Positions 33,880 through 43,812 are shown, counted from the first letter of the stretch. The stretch is DNA of 64,000 bases from Clostridia bacterium (GCA_017409845.1 JAFQRY010000021.1:1-64000); one strand, 5' to 3'. Notes: generated by a model from the sequence alone, not told the origin. Program-made: numbers and translations.

Positions 33880-35562
33880 TTAATCAAAAAGGTAAACTCT
33901 TGTTTCGTAAGGCTTTGTCATAAATGTATTGAGCGTATTATCAAAAACATCATAGTTTGAAAGCACAAGCTTGCCCTTGCTCAGGTCAAAGCCCGAGGGT
34001 GCGGTAAAATTAACAGCTTCGGGAACAAAAGAATTGATAACGAGCATTCTCTTGCCTTCATAATTGCGTTCATATACAAAAAGCTTTCTGCTGTTCTTAT
34101 AATGAAGCTTGAAATCGCCGTAGATGCAAACTTCATTTTCCTTGCGGAATTTAAGAAGCTTTCGATAGTAGTTGAGAATTGAATTATCGTCCTTTTCGGC
34201 TGCTTCAACATTAATTGCAGTATAATTCGGGTTAACCTTGAACCATGCCCTGTCGGCAGTTGTGAAGCCCGCATTCTTCTCTGCAGTCCACTGAACGGGA
34301 GTTCTTGAATTATCACGGGAAGCACGGTTTGCAAGCTTAAGGAACAAGCCGTCGCTGAAGCCGAGCTTTTTGAACAGCTGATATGTGCTCTTAACCTGTG
34401 TATCGGTATATTCATCAATACTGTTCATCTTTATGTTGAGCATACCGATTTCCTGACCCTGATAAATAAACGGTGTTCCGCTCTGGCAGATATACATTGT
34501 TGCAAGCATTTTTCCGCTTTCAACTCTGTATTTTTCGTCGCCGTAACGGCTGATGATTCTGGGCTGGTCATGGTTTTCGATATAGTTTGCATTCCAGGCA
34601 ATACCGTAAAGCTTATTCTGCCATCTGTTATATGCATTCTTGAGCTTTCTGAGGCTGAACGGCATGGGAATCCAGCTTACCATGAATGAATCTGCTTCCA
34701 TATGCTGGAAGTTAAACATCATATTAAGAGTCTGTCCCGCACCCTCTTTTATAAAGCGAAGTGCAAGCTTCGGAGTCATCATAGGTGCTTCGCCGACGGT
34801 CATACAATCATACTCATCCGTAACCTTACGGAATTCCCTGAGGTATTCGTCAAGATGCGGACCGCATTTATAATGCTCCATACCGCATGCCACGGGAATC
34901 GGAAAGCCGTTGGGAAGCCCTTCCTTCTTTGAAATGAAGGTTATAACATCCTCTCTGAAGCCGTCAACACCCATATCAAGCCAGAAACGGATAATATCCT
35001 TTATTTCCTCACGAACCTTCGGGTTATCCATATTAAGGTCGGGCTGCTCTTTTGCAAAAAGAGTAAGATACCACTCGTCAAGATTTTCGTTATAATGCCA
35101 GCCGGGACCTGCGAAGGTTGACAGCCAGTTATTGGGCGGTTTCTTTCCGCCGGCTTTTTTTCCTTTTCGCCAGAAATAATAATCGTGGTAGGGGTTATCG
35201 TGGCCCTTTTGACTTTCCTTGAACCATTCATGCTCATCGGAGGTATGATTGATAACAAGGTCCATAATGATTTTCAAACCCTTGCTGTGCGCGGCATCAA
35301 GAAGCTCTTTGAATTCTTCAAGAGTGCCGTATTCGGGTGCTATTGATTTATAATCGGCTATATCATAGCCGTAGTCATTCTGAGGTGACTTATAAAGCGG
35401 TGAAAACCAGATTGCATCAACGCCGATGCTTTTGATATAGTCGAGCTTTTCCATAACGCCCTTGATATCGCCGATACCGTCACCGTTGCCGTCCTTGAAG
35501 CTTCTCGGCCATATCTGGTATACCGCCATTTCTTTATACCAATGCTTTTTTATCTCTGCCAT
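33880..35562 (-). CDS. Glycoside hydrolase family 13 alpha-glucosidase (oligo-1,6-glucosidase type)
   Basis: 560 residues, the usual length for GH13_31-like enzymes. Conserved motifs are DLVINHTSDEHEWF, Asp205 (nucleophile) in DGFREDVI, Glu258 (acid/base) in TVGEAPM and His331-Asp332 in ENHDQPR. A C-terminal beta domain follows. It should release glucose from alpha-1,6- or alpha-1,4-linked oligosaccharides in the cytoplasm, since there is no signal peptide. The nucleophile motif has Glu where relatives have Met (FRMD), which may affect specificity. The AGGAAG site fits the ATG. Confidence 0.92.
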   Translation of the reverse strand: MAEIKKHWYKEMAVYQIWPRSFKDGNGDGIGDIKGVMEKLDYIKSIGVDAIWFSPLYKSPQNDYGYDIADYKSIAPEYGTLEEFKELLDAAHSKGLKIIMDLVINHTSDEHEWFKESQKGHDNPYHDYYFWRKGKKAGGKKPPNNWLSTFAGPGWHYNENLDEWYLTLFAKEQPDLNMDNPKVREEIKDIIRFWLDMGVDGFREDVITFISKKEGLPNGFPIPVACGMEHYKCGPHLDEYLREFRKVTDEYDCMTVGEAPMMTPKLALRFIKEGAGQTLNMMFNFQHMEADSFMVSWIPMPFSLRKLKNAYNRWQNKLYGIAWNANYIENHDQPRIISRYGDEKYRVESGKMLATMYICQSGTPFIYQGQEIGMLNIKMNSIDEYTDTQVKSTYQLFKKLGFSDGLFLKLANRASRDNSRTPVQWTAEKNAGFTTADRAWFKVNPNYTAINVEAAEKDDNSILNYYRKLLKFRKENEVCIYGDFKLHYKNSRKLFVYERNYEGKRMLVINSFVPEAVNFTAPSGFDLSKGKLVLSNYDVFDNTLNTFMTKPYETRVYLFD

Positions 35563-35575
35563 ATTTCTCTTCCTT

Positions 35576-37327
35576 TCAGCGTAAATCCACAGAAGCTGTG
35601 TTGATATTTGTTTCGATTATATACTCCCCTGCTTCGGTTGTTTCTCCTGCAACAATGCTGATGACGAAGCTTCCGAGTGTTTCTCCGCTGCGGTCAACAA
35701 CGGTTGCATTTCCGCTTCCCTCAGGAGCAACAAACGAATATGTTCCGTCCGAGAAAACAGTGTGAGAAACACCGTTATAAATTATTTCATCCGCTTCACC
35801 GATTATTTTTCCGCTGACAGTGCCGACCTGCGGATTTGCTCTTCTGACAGCTTCTTCAACCGAAAGCTTCGCATTCACAAGAGGATAATCCATAAGCTTA
35901 ACATCGTAAATATACGGTGTGCTTCTGTTGATTTCCGCAACAGAATCGGTTGAGGTACAAACAATTTCCTTGACCTGGGCTCCGGTAAATTCAGGATTCA
36001 CCGACCAGACAAGCGATGCAACGGCAGTAACTATGGGTGCAGCCATTGAAGTGCCCGATAAGTAATCGTAGCCGCCGTCAACTGAGAGGCTGTAAACACT
36101 GTCACCCGGAGCTGCAATATCAACTCTTTCGCCTACATTTGTATATGAAGACTGCACGAAGCGACTGTTTTCTCTGAAGCCGACACTTGCCACAACAATA
36201 ATTCTGTTGACGATATCCTCAGGCGAAACATTGTTTGAGCCCGTGAAAACATTATCCTCATTAATTATCGTAAAGCATCCGTTATTGGCAGCATCAACGG
36301 GATTTCCGTTAATATCACCGTTGCCTGCCGACTGAACAACCACAAAATCATAGCCCTTTGCGAGAAGCGAGCTCATCACATAGGAATATGCAGCAGGAGT
36401 AATAAGTCTTTCAAAAACAGTCGAGGAATTGCTGAATTTTGAAGCTGATGTTCCGAGTGAAAGATTAACTACCTTTGCACCTGCTTCAACAACCCTTGAA
36501 AAGCCGAAATAAATCTCAAGATCGGGAATCCAGAGTTGAGGAAATTCAGGATCCCAGTCAACACATATTAAGTCGGAATTTTCGCATATTCCCGCAATAC
36601 CCGCACCGTTGTGGTGTGCACCAATGATGCCGGCAACATGGCAGCCGTGATAGTCCTGACGGTTTCTGTTTGCTGACTTTTCATCGGGGAATCGAATTTT
36701 TCCGCTGAGCTCGGGATGGTCGGTATCAAATCCGCTGTCGATAATTCCTATATTAATTTTGCTAAAATACTCCGAATAATCCCAAGCCTGTCTTGCGTCA
36801 ATTGCTTCAAGCCACCAGTTTCTGCCTTCAGGTTGCAATTCATCCCACTGAGCATAAACATTACTGTAATTAAAATCATCTGACGGCGTTTTATCGAGGT
36901 CAAGCTTTGATGCGGTAACGGGAATTGCAAGCTCAACCGCTTCGTTGAGTGCAAGTGCCTTGCATTTTGCCTCAACTGCAGCATAAGTCATCTCGGGATA
37001 ATCAATAACATACAGGTCAGCAGGCGTACTCCAGCCGACAACTCTGCCGCCACATGAATTAAAGAGAGCAAGCTTTTCTCTGAAGGATGCTCCGGAATTC
37101 ACGAAAACGGCAATTTTATCGTTGACAAAACCGGTTTCGCCGTCAATCGGCTCAACATCATCAGAACCGATACTGCTCAAAAAATCATCCTTGACAGCCT
37201 GAGCAGAATACGGCAGACCGAAAACAAGCTCGCTGAGCGAATCCATCATTCCGTTGAACGAGTTATATGCAAGACCGGTTATTGACATAACATATGACAT
37301 TATTACGGATATTATTTTGTTGAGCAT
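35576..37327 (-). CDS. Subtilisin-like serine protease (S8)
   Basis: 583 residues from the ATG preceded by GAGGAG. The catalytic triad is visible: Asp197 (IGIIDSGFDTDHPE), His227 (DYHGCHVAGIIG) and Ser427 (YLSGTSMAAPI), with oxyanion Asn336 in QSAGNG. About 140 N-terminal residues form a propeptide-like region, led by a hydrophobic stretch (about 3-22) that may be a signal or anchor. The final 85 residues are beta-rich and resemble a CarboxypepD_reg-like domain. It is probably exported and degrades or processes surface proteins. It lies 13 bases upstream of the GH13 gene and may be cotranscribed. Confidence 0.9.
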   Translation of the reverse strand: MLNKIISVIMSYVMSITGLAYNSFNGMMDSLSELVFGLPYSAQAVKDDFLSSIGSDDVEPIDGETGFVNDKIAVFVNSGASFREKLALFNSCGGRVVGWSTPADLYVIDYPEMTYAAVEAKCKALALNEAVELAIPVTASKLDLDKTPSDDFNYSNVYAQWDELQPEGRNWWLEAIDARQAWDYSEYFSKINIGIIDSGFDTDHPELSGKIRFPDEKSANRNRQDYHGCHVAGIIGAHHNGAGIAGICENSDLICVDWDPEFPQLWIPDLEIYFGFSRVVEAGAKVVNLSLGTSASKFSNSSTVFERLITPAAYSYVMSSLLAKGYDFVVVQSAGNGDINGNPVDAANNGCFTIINEDNVFTGSNNVSPEDIVNRIIVVASVGFRENSRFVQSSYTNVGERVDIAAPGDSVYSLSVDGGYDYLSGTSMAAPIVTAVASLVWSVNPEFTGAQVKEIVCTSTDSVAEINRSTPYIYDVKLMDYPLVNAKLSVEEAVRRANPQVGTVSGKIIGEADEIIYNGVSHTVFSDGTYSFVAPEGSGNATVVDRSGETLGSFVISIVAGETTEAGEYIIETNINTASVDLR

Positions 37328-37346
37328 CTGTTTCACTCCTCAAAAA

Positions 37347-38261
37347 TTATTTTCTCTTCAGACTGAATTTTTCCGCGGGAATCTGGGTTAAAAGAATTGC
37401 AACAAACATTACCGCACAACCGATTGTTTCACGGGTATTGAGTTTGTCATCAAGTAAGATAAGACCGAAAATAACCGCAAAAACAGATTCAAGACAAAGA
37501 AGAATTGACGCAACCGTCGGGTCGGAATACTTCTGACCGAAAATCTGTGCCGTAAAAGCTACACCGCAGCTCATAACACCCGCATAAAGAATCGGAACCG
37601 CAGCATTCATTATATCCGCAAGATTGGGCTCCTCAAAAATAAACATGCAGATTATTGAAAGTAAACCTGCAACAAAAAACTGAGCACACGAAAGTGCAAT
37701 ATTGTTTACCTTTGTGCAGAAATAATCAATAACAAGGATGTGTGCCGCAAAAGCGAATGCACCGCAGATGGCGATTATCTCACCGCCGCCTATTGAAAAT
37801 CCGCCTGCAGGAACGCTCAGAAGATAAAGACCGACAACTCCGCATGCAACGCCGAGCCAGATGTTGAATTTAAGCTTTCTCTTCATAAAAATACCGGCTA
37901 CGGGAACAAGAACCATATAAAGTGCGGTTATGAAACCTACCTTGCCGGGTCCGAGGTCAAGATAAAATGCATGCTGCTGAAGATTTCCGCCCGCAAAAAG
38001 TGCAAGTCCGCAGCAAACACCGCCAACCATGACATCCTTCAGAGGAAATTTCTTTTTCTCAGCCGCAGGCAGCTTTTTGTTTTCACTTATATGGCTTATT
38101 GCAACAAGCGGAATAAGCACGATACCTCCGATAAGCGTTCTTATTCCGTTGAAGGTAAAGGTTCCGATACTTGCACCTTCGCTCTGGGCAACAAACGAGA
38201 GTCCCCAGACAACGGCAGCAAGTATACAGTAAAAGGGTCCGAGAATTTTTGCCTTATTTAT
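37347..38261 (-). CDS. EamA/DMT-family exporter with an apparently non-canonical start
   Basis: The frame from 38120 (GTG) gives only 257 residues and lacks the first helices, but it continues upstream through AKILGPFYCILAAVVWGLSF, a typical first EamA helix, to a stop at 38265-38267. The codon aligned with the usual MNK start is ATA (38259-38261), with ATT just before it. GGAG lies 9 bases upstream of ATA. Counted from ATA the protein has 304 residues, the family norm, with ten helices and two EamA halves. Either a rare ATA/ATT start is used, the gene is damaged, or the base is a sequence error. Its substrate is unknown. Confidence 0.8.
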   Translation of the reverse strand: MNKAKILGPFYCILAAVVWGLSFVAQSEGASIGTFTFNGIRTLIGGIVLIPLVAISHISENKKLPAAEKKKFPLKDVMVGGVCCGLALFAGGNLQQHAFYLDLGPGKVGFITALYMVLVPVAGIFMKRKLKFNIWLGVACGVVGLYLLSVPAGGFSIGGGEIIAICGAFAFAAHILVIDYFCTKVNNIALSCAQFFVAGLLSIICMFIFEEPNLADIMNAAVPILYAGVMSCGVAFTAQIFGQKYSDPTVASILLCLESVFAVIFGLILLDDKLNTRETIGCAVMFVAILLTQIPAEKFSLKRK

Positions 38262-38332
38262 AATTTATCACTCCAAAAACACCGATTGACAAAAACCGCC
38301 CACAGAAACTCTGCGGGCGGCAAAAATTTTAA

Positions 38333-40378
38333 TTATTCTGCAGCTTCTTCTGCCGCAACTTCTTCAGCTGCTTCTTCAGCTACTTCTTCAACAGCTTCTT
38401 CTGCTGCTTCCTCAGCGGGCTCGATGAGAGCACGGATTGAGAGGCTTACACGCTTCTTATCGTAGTCGATAGCAGTAATCTTTGCAGTTACTGTTTCGCC
38501 AACCTTAAGAACATCCTGAGGCTTGCTGATATGGCGGTCAGCAATCTGTGAAATGTGGATAAGGCCGTCGATGCCGGGGATAACTCTTGCGAATGCACCG
38601 AAGGTTGTCATGCCGACGATTTCAGCTTCAACAACTGTTCCTTCGGGATAGTTGTTCTTGAGAATTGCCCAGGGATTGTCTTCGTCTTTTCTGTAGCCGA
38701 GAGAAATCTTCTTGTTTTCAGCGTCGAGTGACTTGATATAAACATCAACTTCCTGACCGATTTCGAATACCTCTGAGGGATTCTTGATGCGCTTCCATGA
38801 CATTTCGGAAATGTGAACCATACCGTCAACACCGCCGATATCAACAAATGCACCGTAGTTGGTCATTGACTTAACAACGCCGTGATACTGCTGACCTTCT
38901 GCTGCCTGTGCCCAGAAAGCTTCTGAAGCTGCCTTCTTCTGTTCCTTGATGATAGCACGGATTGAACCGACAGCTCTTCTGCGCTGCTTATCAACCTCGA
39001 TAACACGGAACTGAACGTTCTTCTTGAGAAGATCTTCGAGAGCCTCGTCACGACGCTCTGTTGCAAGTGATGCGGGAATGAAAACACGGGCACCGTTTGA
39101 AACAACGCGGATACCGCCTTTTACTACTTCTGCTACTGTGCCTTCAAGGATTCTGCCGTCTTCTGCTGCATCGATGATGTCAACCCAGGACTTCTGAGCA
39201 TCGAAGCGTTTCTTTGAGAGCATAACAGTTCCTTCAGCATCGTTTGTCTTCATTATGATAAGGTCGATTTCATCGCCGATTTTAAGCTCCTTTGCTGCAT
39301 TTGCAGTGGGATCAGCGCTGTATTCGTCCATAGGAACAAAGCCTGCATGCTTTCTGCCGATATCAACCTGAATTTCTGTGGGTGTAATACCCATAACAAC
39401 GCCCTTAACTTTCTGATCTGTGCTCATTGCGTTAAGGGAAGCTTCAAGTGCTTCGGAGAAATTCATCTCATCTGTGATCGCTGCTTCAGAAGGCACCTCC
39501 TCTACCTGCATATTTGTGGTTTCCTTTACGATTTCGGACATTTCTAAAAGTACCTCCTTAATTAATGCGGAAGGGGTTGAAGCCCCTGCCGTGACGCCGA
39601 TTCCGGCGTGATTGGAAAAATTTATGGTCCTGAGCTCGTCAGCTCTTTCCACCAAGTATGTTTCACAGTTTTTCTCGCACACGGATTTAAGCTTTACCGT
39701 GTTGGAACTGTGGCGACCGCCGATAATAATCATAAGATCGCTTTTCTTTGAAAGCTCCTCTGCTTCATCCTGCCTTTTACGGGTCGCAAAGCATATTGTA
39801 TCAAAAATTTTTGCGTTTGTACAGTCTATTTTTATTTTTTCTTTACAAATTTTCCATACATTTTGCGAAAATGTCGTCTGAGAAACAACTATTATTCTTT
39901 TTTTGCATAATTCTCTGTTTTCAGACAATATTTTTTCAAGTTCTTCGCTGCTGTTGAAAACAAAAACATCACCGTTGCAATGTCCGGTTATTCCCATAAC
40001 CTCGGGATGATTGGGGTCACCTGCAATCAGCACGGGAACATCCGCGGCTGAGTTTTCGTAAACAATATTATGTATCTTTTTTACAAACGGGCAGGTTGCA
40101 TCGCATATCTGTGCTCCGCTTTTTTCAAGCTGCTCATAGATTTTTTTTGAAACTCCGTGAGCCCTGATGATAACGGTTTCGCCTTCCTTCGCCTGCTCCG
40201 GCAGGTCGATGGTGCGAACCCCCATTTCTTCAAGCTCCGTGGTGACTCTCGTGTTATGGATAAGCAGCCCGAGAGTTGCCGCCGGACATTCTTTTTCTGC
40301 AAGCTCATATGCCATGTTGACCGCTCTGTCAACTCCGAAGCAGAAGCCCGCCGTTTTTGCAAGAGTTATTCGCAATGT
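38333..40378 (-). CDS. ispH: IspH fused to ribosomal protein S1 domains
   Basis: 681 residues from a TTG preceded by GGGAG inside the end of plsC (13-base overlap). Residues 1-280 are 4-hydroxy-3-methylbut-2-enyl diphosphate reductase, the last MEP-pathway enzyme, with iron-sulfur ligands Cys12 (GFCFGVDRA), Cys95 (CDATCPF) and Cys195 (FDTICFATRK). After a linker (about 281-330) come four S1 RNA-binding repeats (for example YGAFVDIGGVDGMVHISEMS) and an acidic Glu/Ala tail. This fusion is known in Clostridia and may stand in for ribosomal protein S1. A longer upstream start exists in frame but lacks support. Confidence 0.93.
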   Translation of the reverse strand, partial: TLRITLAKTAGFCFGVDRAVNMAYELAEKECPAATLGLLIHNTRVTTELEEMGVRTIDLPEQAKEGETVIIRAHGVSKKIYEQLEKSGAQICDATCPFVKKIHNIVYENSAADVPVLIAGDPNHPEVMGITGHCNGDVFVFNSSEELEKILSENRELCKKRIIVVSQTTFSQNVWKICKEKIKIDCTNAKIFDTICFATRKRQDEAEELSKKSDLMIIIGGRHSSNTVKLKSVCEKNCETYLVERADELRTINFSNHAGIGVTAGASTPSALIKEVLLEMSEIVKETTNMQVEEVPSEAAITDEMNFSEALEASLNAMSTDQKVKGVVMGITPTEIQVDIGRKHAGFVPMDEYSADPTANAAKELKIGDEIDLIIMKTNDAEGTVMLSKKRFDAQKSWVDIIDAAEDGRILEGTVAEVVKGGIRVVSNGARVFIPASLATERRDEALEDLLKKNVQFRVIEVDKQRRRAVGSIRAIIKEQKKAASEAFWAQAAEGQQYHGVVKSMTNYGAFVDIGGVDGMVHISEMSWKRIKNPSEVFEIGQEVDVYIKSLDAENKKISLGYRKDEDNPWAILKNNYPEGTVVEAEIVGMTTFGAFARVIPGIDGLIHISQIADRHISKPQDVLKVGETVTAKITAIDYDKKRVSLSIRALIEPAEEAAEEAVEEVAEEAAEEVAAEEAAE

Positions 40379-41007
40379 CCCATCTCCCAGAGCTTCTTGA
40401 TTTCTTCCATAACATTCTGGGCACAACCTCTGATTTCTTCCCTTGAGCTGTCATCATTTATTCCGAGCTTTTCATAAGGAATATACTCGCCGTATCGGAT
40501 AGTGAGCTTCGTTCCTTTTTTCATATCATCCGAAGTGTAAATAGAAACGGGAAGAACGCCTGCTTTTGCTTCTTTTGCGATTACGGCAACACCCGATTTT
40601 GCTCTTGCGGGTTTATAATCCTTTGAGCGTGTTCCTTCAGGAAACATTCCGAGAACATAGCCTTCTTTAACTATTCTGATTGCGTAGTTGAGTGCCTCTG
40701 AATCCGCACCGCCTCTGACGATGGGGAAGCCGTTGAGCTTTGAAAGGAAGAACTTCACCACGGGATTTTCAAAAAGCTCCTTCTTGCCCATGAAGTGAAG
40801 CTGTCTTTTGGTCATTCCGAGGGCGATAAAAACGGGATCAAGTGCATTGACATGATTTGATGCAAGAATGAAACCGCCGTTTTCGGGAATATTCTCTTCT
40901 CCGACATATTCGATTTTATAAAGCATCTTTTCAAGTACTTTGCCTACAGGTCGCATTACATCGTAAAGCTTACCTTCGCTTACCTTTGAATAATCAAAAC
41001 CCTTCAT
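40366..41007 (-). CDS. plsC: 1-acyl-sn-glycerol-3-phosphate acyltransferase
   Basis: 213 residues. NHVNALDPVFI is the NHx4D catalytic motif and FPEGTRSKD the substrate-binding motif. It transfers an acyl chain to lysophosphatidic acid to make phosphatidic acid at the inner membrane. GGGAGG precedes the ATG. It lies directly after cmk (no gap) and overlaps ispH-S1, an order shared by many Clostridia. Confidence 0.93.
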   Translation of the reverse strand: MKGFDYSKVSEGKLYDVMRPVGKVLEKMLYKIEYVGEENIPENGGFILASNHVNALDPVFIALGMTKRQLHFMGKKELFENPVVKFFLSKLNGFPIVRGGADSEALNYAIRIVKEGYVLGMFPEGTRSKDYKPARAKSGVAVIAKEAKAGVLPVSIYTSDDMKKGTKLTIRYGEYIPYEKLGINDDSSREEIRGCAQNVMEEIKKLWEMGHCE

Positions 41008-41682
41008 TTATATTGCCTCCCTGATAATTCTGATAATTTCATTTATTGATTCCTCAAGATTGAGGTTCGTTGTGTCAACAATAACGCCGTCCTCTGCAGG
41101 CTTGAGCGGTGCAATTTCACGGTGTGAGTCATTATAGTCTCTCTGAATCAGGTCTTCAAGAACATCCTTATATTCAACCTGAGTCCCCTTTTCGATAAGC
41201 TCCTTGTATCTTCTCGTTGCTCTCGATTCGGGAGAAGCGGTAAGGAATATTTTTACCTTTGCATCGGGAAGAACAACCGTTCCTATATCCCTGCCGTCCA
41301 TTATGCAATTGTTTCTTCTTGCTATATCACGCTGAAGGTCAAAAAGAAAAGCTCTGACCTCGGGAACAGCCGAAACATCCGAAGCTGCCATTGATGCAGG
41401 CGGAGTTCTGATTTCCGCTGAAACATCCTCGCCGTTGAGGAGCACCTTCTGCTCTCCGTTTTCAAAAACAAGGTCAACGCTGATATCGCTGAGAGTTGCC
41501 GCAACGGCAGGCTTATCTTTTGTATCAATTCCTTTTCTGAGAGCATTGACGCCTACAGTTCTGTAAAGTGCACCGGTATCAACATAAATAAAGCCGACCG
41601 TCTTTGCGGCAGCTCTTGAAATAGTGCTTTTTCCCGCACCTGCAGGACCGTCAATAGCTACATTTATAATATTGTTATTCAT
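41008..41682 (-). CDS. cmk: Cytidylate kinase
   Basis: 224 residues from MNNNIINVAIDGPAGAGKST; the frame runs on upstream inside the previous gene but the family starts here. The P-loop GPAGAGKST, YVDTGALYRTVG and MDGRDIGTVVLPDA are family motifs. It phosphorylates CMP and dCMP to the diphosphates. It overlaps the end of the flavoprotein gene by 8 bases, and the ribosome site (GTGGTG) is modest, so coupling is likely. Confidence 0.95.
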   Translation of the reverse strand: MNNNIINVAIDGPAGAGKSTISRAAAKTVGFIYVDTGALYRTVGVNALRKGIDTKDKPAVAATLSDISVDLVFENGEQKVLLNGEDVSAEIRTPPASMAASDVSAVPEVRAFLFDLQRDIARRNNCIMDGRDIGTVVLPDAKVKIFLTASPESRATRRYKELIEKGTQVEYKDVLEDLIQRDYNDSHREIAPLKPAEDGVIVDTTNLNLEESINEIIRIIREAI

Positions 41683-42943
41683 AATAAACACCACGCTCGT
41701 TTTTTTTTTCTTCGGCAGCACTGAGACCTGCAAGTCTGCCTGTTGAGAATGCAATCTGAAGATTGAAGCCTCCCGTATATGCATCAACGTCGATAACCTC
41801 GCCTGCAAAATACAGACCCTTTATAAGCTTCGATTCCATGGTTTTGGGACTTATCTGTGAAATATCAACACCGCCCGAGGTAATAATTGCCTCGGCAACG
41901 GGACGGAAGCCCGTAACGGTTACACACATGCCTTTGAGAAGCTGAACAAGTGCCGCTCTCTGCTCTCTTGTTATCTGATTGACTTTCATTGAAAGCGGAA
42001 TTCTGCTGAGCTTTACGATTACGGGAACAAGCTTTTTCGGAAGCAGTGAATTGAGTGCATTGATAAAATTCTTATTTGTGTTCTCCGAAAAATCACGCAG
42101 GATTCTCGCATCAAGCTGTTCGGGAGTAAGTGCAGGCTTCAGATCAATATAAATCTTGTATTTTCCGCTTTTCATATTTCTCATGTGAGCGGATGCACTG
42201 AGTATCATGGGGCCCGAAACTCCGAAATGAGTGAAAAGCATTTCACCGAAATCGGTATAAACCGTTTTTTCGTTTTCGGTATCAACAACCTTTATCGCCG
42301 TATTCCGCAGGGAAAGACCCATAAGCTCACTGCAGAAGCCTTCATGGATTTCAAGCGGCACAAGCGAAGGAACAAGACTTGTTATTTTATGACCCGCCTG
42401 CCTTGCAAGCTCATATCCGTCACCCGTTGAACCAGTGCCCGGATATGAAAGACCGCCGGTTGCAACAATTATTTTTTCAGCAAAAATTTCGTCACCTTCA
42501 TCGGTTTTCACTCCGATAACCTTTTCGCCGTCATGCATGAGCTTAACGGCTCTTCCGTGCATGAACCTTGCTCTTTTCTTCGCATACGCAACAAGAGCAT
42601 CAACTATATCAGCGGCATTATCCGAAACGGGAAAAACTCTGTTTCCCCTCTCTGTTTTGAGTTCAACGCCGTTATTTTCAAAAAATTCAATGACATCAGA
42701 AGGCATGTATCTTGAAAACGCCCCATAAAGGAACCTTCCGTTGCCCGGAACACTTGAAATAAGCGTCTGAAGGGAATTGCAATTATTTGTGACATTACAT
42801 CTGCCCTTACCGGTAATCATAAGCTTCCGTGCAGGGCGTTCGTTCCTTTCAAGTACAATTGTTTCAACACCTTCATGTGCCGCCGTGCCCGCAGCCATAA
42901 GACCTGCGGCACCTCCGCCGATTACGAGAAGAGTTGTTTTCAT
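41675..42943 (-). CDS. FAD-dependent oxidoreductase, BaiN/HI0933 family
   Basis: 422 residues. The N-terminal FAD motif (LLVIGGGAAGLMAAGTAA) and ARKLMITGKGRCNVTN are diagnostic of the HI0933/YhiN/BaiN flavoproteins. The C-terminus closes the fold with GLYFAGEVIDVDAYTGGFNLQIA. Members are described as aminoacetone oxidase-like or 3-dehydro-bile-acid reductases, but most have no proven substrate. GGAGGAG precedes the ATG, which overlaps the stop of the upstream regulator (ATGA). It is the second gene of the five-gene operon. Confidence 0.9.
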   Translation of the reverse strand: MKTTLLVIGGGAAGLMAAGTAAHEGVETIVLERNERPARKLMITGKGRCNVTNNCNSLQTLISSVPGNGRFLYGAFSRYMPSDVIEFFENNGVELKTERGNRVFPVSDNAADIVDALVAYAKKRARFMHGRAVKLMHDGEKVIGVKTDEGDEIFAEKIIVATGGLSYPGTGSTGDGYELARQAGHKITSLVPSLVPLEIHEGFCSELMGLSLRNTAIKVVDTENEKTVYTDFGEMLFTHFGVSGPMILSASAHMRNMKSGKYKIYIDLKPALTPEQLDARILRDFSENTNKNFINALNSLLPKKLVPVIVKLSRIPLSMKVNQITREQRAALVQLLKGMCVTVTGFRPVAEAIITSGGVDISQISPKTMESKLIKGLYFAGEVIDVDAYTGGFNLQIAFSTGRLAGLSAAEEKKNERGVYYE

Positions 42944-43812
42944 CAGCTGTTTTCTCCTCCCGTGCGGTAAACATGATATTCTTCCCAGATTTTTTCAAGC
43001 TCACGGAAATCGTTATAGACATCATCCTGCTTCTTCCTTGCGGCGGCCGCAACAAGAGCATTTATAAGGCTGAGCGGTGCAACAAGAGAGTCAACAAACG
43101 AAACCATACTGCTCTTTGCAACAAGAAGATGAGTTGCAAGCTGAGCAATGGGTGACATTTCACCGTCGGTTATAGAAATAATGGTTGCTCCCCTGTCCTT
43201 TGCAAAATTAAGAGCCTTGACTGTCTGGCTCGAATATCTCGGAAAGCTTATTGCTATACAGACATCCTCGGAATTGATATGGAACATCTGTTCAAATATC
43301 TCGCTTGATGCGGAAGTATCAACAAGAACAACGTTTTCATAAAGAAATCTGAAATAAAAGGCAGCAAAGCTCGCAAGAGCCGCAGAGCTTCTTATGCCGA
43401 GAATATATATTTTTTTTGCATCGTTTATTGCCTGTGCACTCTTTTCAAACGCATCTCTTGAAATGCCTTCTCTTGTTGCCTTTATCATTTCAATATCGGC
43501 AGCAAAAGCCTTATCAAGCATATCATCATCCTCAAAACGGCTTGCGGCAACATCCATTCGCTGAACGCTGGTAAGATGGCTTTTTACGATTTCCTGAAGA
43601 TACTTCTGAAGCTCAGGATAGCCGTCAAATCCTATGTTTGAAGCAAAACGGACCACCGTTGACTCGCTCACACCGACCGCTTTACCGAGACTTGCCGCGG
43701 TCATAAACGACGCTTTTTCGTAATTATTCTTTATGTAATCTGCAATTTTTTTGTGTCCTTTTGAAAGACTGTTGTAAACATCATCTATTCTCTGACTGAA
43801 TTTTTCTGACAT
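42943..43812 (-). CDS. RpiR-family transcriptional regulator (HTH + SIS)
   Basis: 289 residues. An N-terminal HTH_6 domain (about 1-77, ASLGKAVGVSESTVVRFASN) is followed by a SIS domain (about 115-250, IYILGIRSSAALASFAAFYF; DVCIAISFPRYSSQTVKA) that normally binds a phosphosugar. It heads an operon for lipid, nucleotide and isoprenoid genes, an unexpected target for a sugar-phosphate sensor. An inverted repeat upstream (43879-43896) is a possible operator. GAGGT precedes the ATG. Confidence 0.9.
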   Translation of the reverse strand: MSEKFSQRIDDVYNSLSKGHKKIADYIKNNYEKASFMTAASLGKAVGVSESTVVRFASNIGFDGYPELQKYLQEIVKSHLTSVQRMDVAASRFEDDDMLDKAFAADIEMIKATREGISRDAFEKSAQAINDAKKIYILGIRSSAALASFAAFYFRFLYENVVLVDTSASSEIFEQMFHINSEDVCIAISFPRYSSQTVKALNFAKDRGATIISITDGEMSPIAQLATHLLVAKSSMVSFVDSLVAPLSLINALVAAAARKKQDDVYNDFRELEKIWEEYHVYRTGGENS

